From an uncultured Gammaproteobacteria bacterium (GTDB lineage Bacteria; Pseudomonadota; Gammaproteobacteria; Steroidobacterales; GCA-2729495), in the NCBI GenBank assembly GCA_937958785.1, contig CALGMY010000224.1:1-23409 (forward strand): a stretch of DNA of 23,409 nucleotides. Reading direction: 5' to 3'. The notes under the pieces were generated by a model. That model worked only from the letters and a program-made list of their open reading frames with translations, had not been told where the DNA came from and searched no databases. How positions within the stretch are numbered: position 1 is the first letter of the stretch; every line of letters begins with the position of its first letter. Below are positions 6,880 to 13,907 of the stretch, in pieces. The translations under genes and the position numbers were made by a program.

Positions 6880-7715
6880 ACGCCACCCACCGGCACGACC
6901 GCGAGCGGCTTGACGAACTCCTGGCGGACGAGGCCGCGGCCGCCCTGGAGGCTGCCGACGCCACCGAACTGCAGGAACTCCTGGCCCGCCACCGGGCAGT
7001 CGACAGGGACCAGCTGGTCCAAGCCGCGGCACTGGCCCAGGTCGCCTTCCTGCGGCGGGCGCGGCGGAGCGCTGCGGCCCCCGGTTCGACGGTCGAGCGC
7101 ATGCCGGCCGGGCTGCGCGCCCGGCTGGAGCGCCAGGCCGGGCTTCCGGCCGCCCGGCTGCGGGCGGTGGCGCCCCTGGCCCCCGAGGCGCCGCGTCCCG
7201 CGCCAGCAGTCACTCCCAGCCGCACCAGGATGCCCGCCAGCGCGTGGCTCGGCTGGGGTCTCGCCGCCGTGCTCGCGCTCGCGCTGGTCCTGCCCCGCAC
7301 GGAGCAGTCCGGCAACGCCCCCGCGCTCGACCTCGCGGCGGAGCGCTCCGCCTTCGTCACGGCGGCCCCCGACGTCGTCGTGCTGCCCTGGTCGCCGCCC
7401 GCGTCAGCGGGCTACGAACAGGTGACGGGCGACGTGGTCTGGAGCGAGGCCCGGCAGCAGGGCTACCTGCGCCTGGCCAACATGCCGGTGAACGATCCGG
7501 CGACGTCCCAGTACCAGCTCTGGATCGTCGACCCGGAGCGGGACTCGCGCCCCGTCGATGGCGGCGTGTTCGACGTGACCTCGTCCGGGGAAGTCATCAT
7601 CCCGATCCAGGCCAAGCTCCCCGTGCGCGCACCCCGCGCCTTCGCCATCACCGCCGAACAGCCGGGTGGCGTGGTGGTCTCCGCTGGACCGCTGCTGGTG
7701 GTCGCCAGCAGCTGA
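6876..7715 (+). CDS. Membrane anti-sigma factor, RskA type
   Basis: This encodes 279 residues. The N-terminal cytoplasmic part (1-118) is charged, Ala-rich and helical, and would bind the sigma factor. One transmembrane helix lies at about 121-140. The periplasmic C-terminal part (about 180-275) matches the anti-sigma-K factor RskA domain: YLRLANMPVND, then SQYQLWIVDP and AFAITAEQPGG followed by VVSAGPLLVV. It overlaps the sigma gene by four bases, the usual layout for a sigma and its dedicated inhibitor. By family knowledge, release of the sigma factor needs loss of inhibition or regulated proteolysis of the membrane protein; no protease gene is nearby. It ends 12 bases from a convergent gene with no terminator between them. 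Confidence 0.92.
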   Translation: MNATHRHDRERLDELLADEAAAALEAADATELQELLARHRAVDRDQLVQAAALAQVAFLRRARRSAAAPGSTVERMPAGLRARLERQAGLPAARLRAVAPLAPEAPRPAPAVTPSRTRMPASAWLGWGLAAVLALALVLPRTEQSGNAPALDLAAERSAFVTAAPDVVVLPWSPPASAGYEQVTGDVVWSEARQQGYLRLANMPVNDPATSQYQLWIVDPERDSRPVDGGVFDVTSSGEVIIPIQAKLPVRAPRAFAITAEQPGGVVVSAGPLLVVASS

Positions 7716-7727
7716 TCCCGCGGAACC

Positions 7728-8852
7728 TCAGCTCTTCTCGAACTGGCCCCGGATGGCCTCGCCCATCCACTTCATGAAGTTGTCGTGCTGCACGAGCCCC
7801 TTGGGGTTGAACTCGTAATCGAGGCCCTTGAGGTCACTGCGCAGCTTGGCCTGGACGGTGCGGGCACCGATCAGGTTGGTGACCACGAGCACGCGCTGGC
7901 CCTTGCCGGTGGCAGCCTCGACCATTTCGCGCAACTTCCTGACGTTGGCCTCCCGGATTTCCGGCGGCGCGTCGTCCTGCAGGGTCAGGCCGCGCACGTC
8001 GGCGAAACCGCCATCCGACCTGACCACCTTCGCGAGGCCCTGCAGCACGCGCAGCTCCCGCTCGTTGTCCTCGGCGGAACTCGGGCCGTGGCCCGCGATG
8101 ATCACGACCTCCTTGGCCGGGTCCTTGCTGATCTCGAGGGCGTGGTCGATCAGGATCTCGGCCACCAGCGGGTCATCACCCGGCGGGTCCACGAACAGCA
8201 GCTTCGCATCGGTCTTCACCCGGGGTACCGTGGCGAATTCCGCGGTCTCCTGCTGGCCGAAGATGTACAGCCACTGGCGATAGAGCTCGTTGGTGGCGGA
8301 CGACGTGATCGGCACCACCGCGATCTCCTTCGCGCCAGCAGCCGTCAGGTCGTCCAGCGCGATCTGGATGTGGTCCGACATCATCATGGCCATGCCGACG
8401 CCCATCGACGTGGGGAAGATGTTGCCGATGGGCTGGACCTGCTGCTTGAAGATGCGGTCTCCCTGCTCCCGGAAGCCATGCATGAGGATCAGCACGCCCT
8501 GGCCGCCCTTGACGTCCGGCGGGCTGATGTACCAGGCGTACTCCGGGCCCATCATGTCCATGGAGAGGGCGATTTCCGCGTCGCTGTATTTCTCGTACAG
8601 CGCCACCTTCTCCCGCAGTTCCTTCATCAGGGCCGCGTCCATCTGGTGCTTCATGCCATAGAGGCTGCGACCCTCCGCATCCCGCGTCTTGTCCATGGCA
8701 TGGCCCGAGTGGTCCATGGTGGAGTGATCCATGGTGGAGTGGTCCATGGACTCCTTCTCCGCCGCGAGGGCGGCTACTGCGGCGAGGCAAAGCCCCGGAA
8801 GCAGGGTGGCGGGGCGCCGGAGCGGGAGCGGGAGCGAAACGCTGGGTTGCAT
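7728..8852 (-). CDS. Exported two-domain CbiX-like (chelatase-fold) protein with Met/His-rich N-terminus
   Basis: This encodes 374 residues from ATG 8852, chosen over an in-frame ATG at 8903 because GAGGAG lies seven bases upstream and a signal peptide (1-31, ending ALAA) follows at once. The mature start has three tandem MDHS units and HAMD (36-54), resembling Met/His copper-binding segments of CopA/PcoA-type proteins. The body has two chelatase-like halves. The first has ILMHGFREQGDR (His125), PTSMGVGMAMMM and VVPITSSATNELYRQWLYIFG. The second has VVIIAGHGPSSAEDNER (His255). These match CbiX/SirB-type sirohydrochlorin chelatases, in which the HG motif binds the metal. Such enzymes are normally cytoplasmic, so export is odd. 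It is the last gene of the UbiD operon, 31 bases after the esterase. A metal-handling or sensing role is inferred; tetrapyrrole chelation is unproven. Confidence 0.82.
   Translation of the reverse strand: MQPSVSLPLPLRRPATLLPGLCLAAVAALAAEKESMDHSTMDHSTMDHSGHAMDKTRDAEGRSLYGMKHQMDAALMKELREKVALYEKYSDAEIALSMDMMGPEYAWYISPPDVKGGQGVLILMHGFREQGDRIFKQQVQPIGNIFPTSMGVGMAMMMSDHIQIALDDLTAAGAKEIAVVPITSSATNELYRQWLYIFGQQETAEFATVPRVKTDAKLLFVDPPGDDPLVAEILIDHALEISKDPAKEVVIIAGHGPSSAEDNERELRVLQGLAKVVRSDGGFADVRGLTLQDDAPPEIREANVRKLREMVEAATGKGQRVLVVTNLIGARTVQAKLRSDLKGLDYEFNPKGLVQHDNFMKWMGEAIRGQFEKS
8707..8752 (-). repeat. 15-bp tandem repeat encoding Met-Asp-His-Ser units
   Basis: CCATGG recurs at 15-base intervals (8714, 8729 and 8744) within near-identical units of the type GGTCCATGGTGGAGT. 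On the minus strand they encode three consecutive S/T-M-D-H-S blocks of the CbiX-like protein. A DNA-level tandem repeat of this kind could change copy number by slippage, altering the number of metal-binding motifs. Confidence 0.8.
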
Positions 8853-8883
8853 CGCAGGTTCTCCTCGGAGGTTGTCCCCGATG

Positions 8884-9897
8884 CTAATCACGGCTCGCGC
8901 CACTGATCAACTGCCGCCGGAAGAATCGCCAGATCTCTTCCGCCGCGGGCACGTCGTGGCTGGTGCGGCCGAGGATGCGGGGCATCGCCTTCCTGGGATG
9001 CGGGATCGTGTGACCGCCGCCGTGGATGGTGATGAGGTCCACTTCCGGCCGGTCACTGGCGGTCCACACCATGCGCGTGGCGACCGTGCCGTCGGCCGGA
9101 TCGGCGTCGGGATAGCGATGCTCGAAGGGAGGCTCCGTGTAGCCCGCGAGGTTGCTGAAGTACCGGGCCGTGTCCAGTGAAGACTGCACTTCCCCCCGGC
9201 GATTGATGGGTCCGATGGACGTGATGCGTCCGCCATCGTAGGGGCTGACCGGATCCGCGTCGCCGTTCACCAGCAGCACGGCAACCGGCTGCCGAGTGGG
9301 TGTGCACTCGGAGTTGGCCACGGCGGGCAGTGACGCCGCGATCGCCGCAACGCCGGCGATGAAGTCCGGCGCCTCGAGGGCGAGGCGGAAGGCCATGTGC
9401 CCGCCGTTCGAGAGTCCCACCGCGAACACCTGGTCTGCGGCAAGTTGTCGCCCCTCCAACGCGGGGTCGCCCTGGAGGCGCCCGACGACCGCCCGGAGGA
9501 ACTGCACGTCGTCGAGTGCGCGCCGCTTTGCCGCGAAGTCGCCCTCCCGGCGGCAGTCGTTCCAGTGGCCCTCGAACCCCTCGGGGTAGACGATCACGGC
9601 CCCGTCCCGGTCGGCGATCTCCTCGAAGGCCCAGCCCGTCGTGGCACGCATGCGTTCGGCAGAACTCGCGGCCCCGTGCAGTACCAGCAGGACAGGCGCC
9701 GGGTCGGCCAGGCGGCCGGGAATGTAGGCAAGGAACCGCCGGCTCACACCCCCCACGTCCAGGCGGCGCTGCTCAACCTTGCCCGTGAGGGCCGGCTGCG
9801 GGTACGCCGGCGTCCGCAGGCCCCAGGACCACAGCCCGAGGCCGCCGAGCAGGACGATGGCCAGCAGGCCGGCGATGATCCGCAGGATCGGCGACAT
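8884..9897 (-). CDS. Signal-anchored PHB-depolymerase-like esterase (alpha/beta hydrolase)
   Basis: This encodes 337 residues. An N-terminal hydrophobic helix (5-27) should act as signal anchor, putting the enzyme in the periplasm. The domain belongs to the LpqC/poly(3-hydroxybutyrate) depolymerase group. An oxyanion-hole strand VLLVLHGAAS (69-78) is followed by VIVYPEGFEGHW, the nucleophile elbow GLSNGG (Ser163), an acid in NGDADPVSPY (Asp213 or Asp216) and the catalytic His in HGGGHTIPH (His296). The family includes polyester depolymerases and feruloyl/acetyl-xylan esterases; the substrate is not evident. The ATG overlaps the preceding decarboxylase stop by one base (TAATG, 9899-9895), so translation is coupled. 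An ester whose acid product is then decarboxylated is one possible operon logic, but this enzyme is predicted outside the membrane and the decarboxylases inside. Confidence 0.88.
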   Translation of the reverse strand: MSPILRIIAGLLAIVLLGGLGLWSWGLRTPAYPQPALTGKVEQRRLDVGGVSRRFLAYIPGRLADPAPVLLVLHGAASSAERMRATTGWAFEEIADRDGAVIVYPEGFEGHWNDCRREGDFAAKRRALDDVQFLRAVVGRLQGDPALEGRQLAADQVFAVGLSNGGHMAFRLALEAPDFIAGVAAIAASLPAVANSECTPTRQPVAVLLVNGDADPVSPYDGGRITSIGPINRRGEVQSSLDTARYFSNLAGYTEPPFEHRYPDADPADGTVATRMVWTASDRPEVDLITIHGGGHTIPHPRKAMPRILGRTSHDVPAAEEIWRFFRRQLISGASRD

Positions 9898-11405
9898 TAT
9901 TTCCGCGCCCAGTTCCCCAGGTACTCGTCCCAGCGGCTGTCGACCAGGGTAAAGGCCCCGGGTGCGCCTTTGACGAGCAGGTCCCGGTTCAGGGGTGCCC
10001 AGGTCTTCGGGCCGCCCTCCGCCTCGAGCTGGCGGGTGGCGTCGATGATCATCTTGCTGGACAGGGCCCAGTGGCTGCGGCTCGGGTCCGGCATCATCAT
10101 CTGGGTCTGGGGGATCAGCAGGCTCGCGGTGGGCTGCCAGCGGGCTCCCAGCGCGTGGAGGATCTGGCTCGGCTCCAGGATGTTGATGTCCTTTTCCACC
10201 ACGATCACCACCTTGTTCAGGCCGATGTTCGCCGCCAGGTACTGGCCGGCCGCCATGCCCTCGCCCGGCAGTTTCTTGTCGATGCTGATCACGATCACCC
10301 CGTTCGCACCCCGGGGCGAATACAGGCCCGTGAGGTTGGGGATCAGCTTCCGGTACAGGAAGAAGTTGGAGGCGACCTGGGGCGCCCGGGGCATGTCGCA
10401 CGTGAGCCCGGTGAACGAGTTGACGATCCAGGGCTGGCGGCGGTGGGTGACGCACTGGATGTTCATGAAGAAGTTGTTGGGCTTCATGGGGCCGAGGTAG
10501 CCGTACATCTCGCCGTAGGGCCCTTCGTCGAGTCCTTCGTCCAGGGGCACCTCGCCCTCGATGATCATCTCGGCGTGGGCCGGCACCCGGATGTGGCTGG
10601 TTTCGCACTTCACGACCTCGAGGGGCGCGCCCCTGAGCCCCCCGGCGAATTCCAGCTCGTCCTCCTGGAAGCCCGCCATCTTGGTGCTGCTGGCGCAGAA
10701 GGTGAAGGGATCGGCGCCTACGGCAATGGCGACCTTGGCCACCTTGTCACCGCGCTTCTTCATCATGTTGAGCAGGCGCCAGCCGTGCTGGCTCGGCTCC
10801 GGGTTGATGCTGATGCGCCGGGCGTCGCGCACCTGGCAGCGGTAGGTGCCCGTGTTCTTGCCGAACTCCGGGTCGTCCATGATCACGGAAGTGATGTTGA
10901 TGTAGCGCCCGGCGTCGGCCGGGTTGTTCTGCAGCCAGGCGAACCGACCGATATCGATGGCATCGCCCTTCAGCACGACCTCCTTGCAGGGCGCCGCACG
11001 CGGGTCCCGCACGTCGACCGGCGGGATGCGCCGCCAGCTGCCGGAGGGGTCAAGCCGCTTCTCCAGCTCCTTCAGCACCGCGTGGTACATCTGCTGGTGA
11101 TCCGCCGTGATCTCCGGGACGCCGAACAGCACCGCCTCGTCGGGCCAGCGACCGTAGGGATTGGCGAGCAGGGGGCCTTCCCGCCACTCGCCCCCGATGC
11201 GGATGCGGTCCACCATGAAGGCCGGTGCCTGCTCGATGCCGAACTTGTCGATGAGCCGGTAGGCAAACGCCGTGACCTCGTAACGGTCCTGGTCCATGGC
11301 GTCGATGTGCAGCACCCGGCCCCGGGAGTCGAGTTCCCGGACGTAGTCCCGGATGGAGTCGAAGCGGTGGGCAGACGCGGGTCCGGGCCTCGCTACGGCG
11401 CTCAT
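9897..11405 (-). CDS. UbiD-family prenylated-FMN decarboxylase, first type
   Basis: This encodes 502 residues, the usual UbiD length, with no signal peptide. The cofactor and catalytic landmarks fit the Fdc1/UbiD family. NTGTYR supplies Asn184 and Arg189, which have the same five-residue spacing as the Asn168 and Arg173 of fungal Fdc1, and His207 has matching spacing to its metal ligand. ELEFAGGLRGAPLEVVK is the core segment. EGPYGE gives Glu294 and Glu299, the catalytic Glu pair. It should catalyse reversible decarboxylation of an unsaturated or aromatic acid using prenylated FMN made by UbiX, which is not in the window. It is unlikely to be the ubiquinone-pathway UbiD, because it lies in a four-gene accessory operon beside a second divergent paralogue. 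AGGA lies eight bases upstream of the start. Confidence 0.93.
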   Translation of the reverse strand: MSAVARPGPASAHRFDSIRDYVRELDSRGRVLHIDAMDQDRYEVTAFAYRLIDKFGIEQAPAFMVDRIRIGGEWREGPLLANPYGRWPDEAVLFGVPEITADHQQMYHAVLKELEKRLDPSGSWRRIPPVDVRDPRAAPCKEVVLKGDAIDIGRFAWLQNNPADAGRYINITSVIMDDPEFGKNTGTYRCQVRDARRISINPEPSQHGWRLLNMMKKRGDKVAKVAIAVGADPFTFCASSTKMAGFQEDELEFAGGLRGAPLEVVKCETSHIRVPAHAEMIIEGEVPLDEGLDEGPYGEMYGYLGPMKPNNFFMNIQCVTHRRQPWIVNSFTGLTCDMPRAPQVASNFFLYRKLIPNLTGLYSPRGANGVIVISIDKKLPGEGMAAGQYLAANIGLNKVVIVVEKDINILEPSQILHALGARWQPTASLLIPQTQMMMPDPSRSHWALSSKMIIDATRQLEAEGGPKTWAPLNRDLLVKGAPGAFTLVDSRWDEYLGNWARK

Positions 11406-11440
11406 GGCGACATCCTGCGGTGGCGTGGTGACCGACTCTA

Positions 11441-12877
11441 TCAGGGACGGCCGAGCCGGCGCAGGAGCCGCGCCGGGTCGGGGTCCGGCCAGCCGGCTTC
11501 CCGCCAGCGGGCGAGGGCCCGGTCCATCAGCGCCGGCACCGGCAGGGACACGGGGCCCGTGTCGAGGCTCCGGGTGGCGTCAACCACCAGCTTGCTGCCG
11601 AGCTTCCTCCCCTCCGCGTCCGGCGTGACGGCGTGGTCCATGGCGGCGGGGAATCCCGTCAGGATCTCCACGTCCCGGCGGGGATCCACGTGGGAACTCA
11701 TCACCCAGTCCAGGTCTTCCCGGTCGCGGACGTCGATGTCCTCGTCCACCACGGTCACGCGCTTCAGCGACGTGGTGCGGGCGACCAGCCGCCCAACCTC
11801 CTTCGCGTGGCCCGGGCGCCGGGGCGTCATGCTGATGACGATGTGGGACGCGCCGCCGCCGAACATGCCGTCGATCCAGGCGTCCCGGACGGTGGGCTCG
11901 CCGTGGTCGTGGCGGAGCAGCTTCCGGATCAGCGCGGCGTTGGAGAGGCCCTGCAGCGTCGTGCTTTCGGACGGCGGGATCTGGCTCGCGAGGCCGCAGT
12001 AGATCGCGTCCCGCCGGTGCGTGATGGCCGTGATGCGGGCGACGGGTCGCGGCTGGACGTCGCTCATGTAGCCCGCCGACTCGCCGAAGGGCCCCTCGGG
12101 CTCCAGGAGGCCGGGCAGCACCTCGCCCTCGATGACGATTTCCGCGTTGGCCGGCACCAGCAGGCCCGAGGTGCGGGCCTTCACGAGCGGGATGGGCGCG
12201 CCCCTGAGCGCGCCCGCCACGGTGATCTCGTCCATGCCCATCGGCAAGTTCGCGACGGCCGCGAGGTACACGGCCGGCTCGGCGCCGATGACCCAGGCGA
12301 TGGGGCCCGGCCGGCCCTGCCGGAGATCGCTCTCCGCGCAGGCGTGGCCCTGCCGGCCGGGCGCCAGGTTCACGATGACCGAACGCCGGTCCCGGATCTT
12401 CGTCCTGTACACGCCCATGTTCTGGACGCCCGTGTCCGCGTGCCGGTTCACCACGCAGGTCGTGAGGTAGGGCGCCGGATCGCGCCCCGGGGTCCACACG
12501 GGGATCGGCAGCCGGCCGAGGTCCACGTCATCGCCCGTCAGCACCACCTCCTGGCAGGGGGCCGCGCCGACGACCACCGGTGGGAGGGGCGCGAGCAGCG
12601 CCTGCTCCCAGCGGTCGTTGATGGCACCGGGCGGGACGCCGAGTGCCTGGGCGTAGCTGTCGACGGAAGCACCGAGGGCGCCGGTGACCAGCGGGAAGGG
12701 CGAGTTCCCGACCCGGTCGAAGCGGAGGCCGAAGCGCTGCGCCGGGGGCAGGCCCTGGAAGACCCATTTGACGAGGCAGCCCGGCTCCCAAAGCGGGTCC
12801 ACGGGCCCGGCAACGCGCTTCAGCCGGCCGGCCCGCTCGGCCTCCGCCAGGAATTCCCGGAACGAACCGCCATTCAT
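11441..12877 (-). CDS. UbiD-family prenylated-FMN decarboxylase, second type
   Basis: This encodes 478 residues from ATG 12877, chosen because GGGAGG lies six bases upstream and the protein then opens MNGGSFREFLAEAERAG, a normal UbiD start. An in-frame ATG at 12916 would add 13 unsupported residues. It carries its own full active-site set: NMGVYR (Asn153, Arg158), VAGALRGAPIPLVK, LVPANAEIVIEGEV and EGPFGE (Glu261, Glu266). It is clearly a different subfamily from the downstream UbiD; for example the region before Asn153 and the C-terminal third share little. The gap to the next gene is 35 bases on the same strand, so both are probably cotranscribed. Either they act on different acids or they form a hetero-oligomer; the sequence does not decide. 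It is the first gene of the operon and is divergent from an alpha/beta hydrolase. Confidence 0.93.
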   Translation of the reverse strand: MNGGSFREFLAEAERAGRLKRVAGPVDPLWEPGCLVKWVFQGLPPAQRFGLRFDRVGNSPFPLVTGALGASVDSYAQALGVPPGAINDRWEQALLAPLPPVVVGAAPCQEVVLTGDDVDLGRLPIPVWTPGRDPAPYLTTCVVNRHADTGVQNMGVYRTKIRDRRSVIVNLAPGRQGHACAESDLRQGRPGPIAWVIGAEPAVYLAAVANLPMGMDEITVAGALRGAPIPLVKARTSGLLVPANAEIVIEGEVLPGLLEPEGPFGESAGYMSDVQPRPVARITAITHRRDAIYCGLASQIPPSESTTLQGLSNAALIRKLLRHDHGEPTVRDAWIDGMFGGGASHIVISMTPRRPGHAKEVGRLVARTTSLKRVTVVDEDIDVRDREDLDWVMSSHVDPRRDVEILTGFPAAMDHAVTPDAEGRKLGSKLVVDATRSLDTGPVSLPVPALMDRALARWREAGWPDPDPARLLRRLGRP

Positions 12878-12901
12878 CCACCACCTCCCGCGCGACGAAG
12901 G

Positions 12902-12932
12902 GTAGTGTGCAGGCACCGCTGCGGTCCACTAC
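12902..12932. promoter_or_regulatory. Possible operator in the divergent UbiD/hydrolase promoter region
   Basis: The 67-base spacer between the divergent starts (12877 and 12945) must hold both promoters. It contains the inverted repeat GTAGTG (12902-12907) and CACTAC (12927-12932), whose half-site centres are 25 bases apart. A -10-like TACACT (12930-12935) for the plus-strand hydrolase overlaps the right half. No regulator gene is adjacent. The repeat is visible, but six-base arms are short, so function is only suggested. Confidence 0.3.
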
Positions 12933-12944
12933 ACTCCCGCCCCG

Positions 12945-13907
12945 ATGAAATGGCTGAAACGCATCCTCGCCGGCCTTGCCGCCCTCCTCGTCATCGGCTG
13001 GCTCGGCCTCGTGGCGTACGCCTACTGGCCGACCGGCATCGAGGAGGTTCCCGCCGTGAACCTCGCGGGCCCGGCCGACCGCTTCGTGGGCGTGGACGGC
13101 GTGAACATCCGCTACCGCACCTGGGGCACGCCGGGCGACGACAAGCCCACTGCCCTGCTCATCCACGGCTTCGCCAATTCCGTGCAGAGCTTCCGGCGGG
13201 TGGGGCCCCTGCTCGCGGACCGCTACTACGTGGTGGCCTACGACATGCCGGGTTACGGGCTCTCCGACAAGCCGGCACCCTTCGACTACCGCAACGCCCA
13301 CCAGGCCGAGGTCGGTGCGCGCCTGATCCAGGCCCTGGGCCTCAAGAACGTGGTGGTGGGCGGCCACTCGCTGGGGGGCGCGATCGCGCTCCGCGTGGCG
13401 CTGCAGTCGCCCGAGGTCATCGGCCTCGTGGTCATGAACCCCGGCATCATCACCACCGGGGTGCCGCCCATCGCCAAGTACCTGGTCTTTCCCCTGCCCC
13501 GCATCCAGGCGAAGCTGTTCGGCGACCCGGAGTTCCGCACCAGCTTCCTGAAGCGCTCCTTCGTGGACCCGTCCCTCGTCACGGACGAGGTCGTGCGGGA
13601 GCTCAGCCTCACCTCGCGCAGCGAGAACTACCTGGTGGGCATGACCAACCTGATGGGCCAGTACAACGACGCCGACGAGGTGCCGATGCTCCCGCAGCTC
13701 AAGGTGCCGTCGCTCATCGTGTGGGGCCAGCAGGATCGCGGCAAGCCGGCTGGGGAATTCCAGGCGCTGAAGGACCAGCTGCCCAACAACACCGCGGTGC
13801 TGGTACCGACCTCGGGCCACTACGTACAGGAAGAGGCGCCCGCCGAGACCGCCGCGGCCATGCTCGCCTTCGCCGACCGGGTCATGCCTGGCATCAGGTT
13901 CCAATGA
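12945..13907 (+). CDS. Signal-anchored alpha/beta hydrolase
   Basis: This encodes 320 residues. A positively charged start (KWLKR) and a hydrophobic helix (7-27) predict an N-in membrane anchor with the catalytic domain in the periplasm. The alpha/beta-hydrolase landmarks are all present: the oxyanion strand ALLIHGFANS (70-79), DMPGYGLSDKP, the nucleophile elbow GGHSLGG (Ser142), the acid in VWGQQD (Asp264) and the His in TSGHYVQEE (His292). This is the epoxide-hydrolase/haloalkane-dehalogenase/MhpC-like group, where function cannot be read from the fold. The Ser nucleophile argues against epoxide hydrolase and dehalogenase, which use Asp. It overlaps purT by four bases (ATGA), so the two are cotranscribed although no functional link is obvious. 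No ribosome-binding site is evident. Confidence 0.9.
   Translation: MKWLKRILAGLAALLVIGWLGLVAYAYWPTGIEEVPAVNLAGPADRFVGVDGVNIRYRTWGTPGDDKPTALLIHGFANSVQSFRRVGPLLADRYYVVAYDMPGYGLSDKPAPFDYRNAHQAEVGARLIQALGLKNVVVGGHSLGGAIALRVALQSPEVIGLVVMNPGIITTGVPPIAKYLVFPLPRIQAKLFGDPEFRTSFLKRSFVDPSLVTDEVVRELSLTSRSENYLVGMTNLMGQYNDADEVPMLPQLKVPSLIVWGQQDRGKPAGEFQALKDQLPNNTAVLVPTSGHYVQEEAPAETAAAMLAFADRVMPGIRFQ

Noticed and set aside
8853..8903. N-terminal extension of the CbiX-like protein from the ATG at 8903
   Set aside because: It overlaps the esterase stop region, hides the signal peptide and lacks a ribosome-binding site, whereas ATG 8852 has GAGGAG and a signal peptide.
10071..12002. Plus-strand open frame of 643 codons opposite both UbiD genes
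   Set aside because: It runs antisense across two complete, motif-rich UbiD genes, and its translation resembles no protein.
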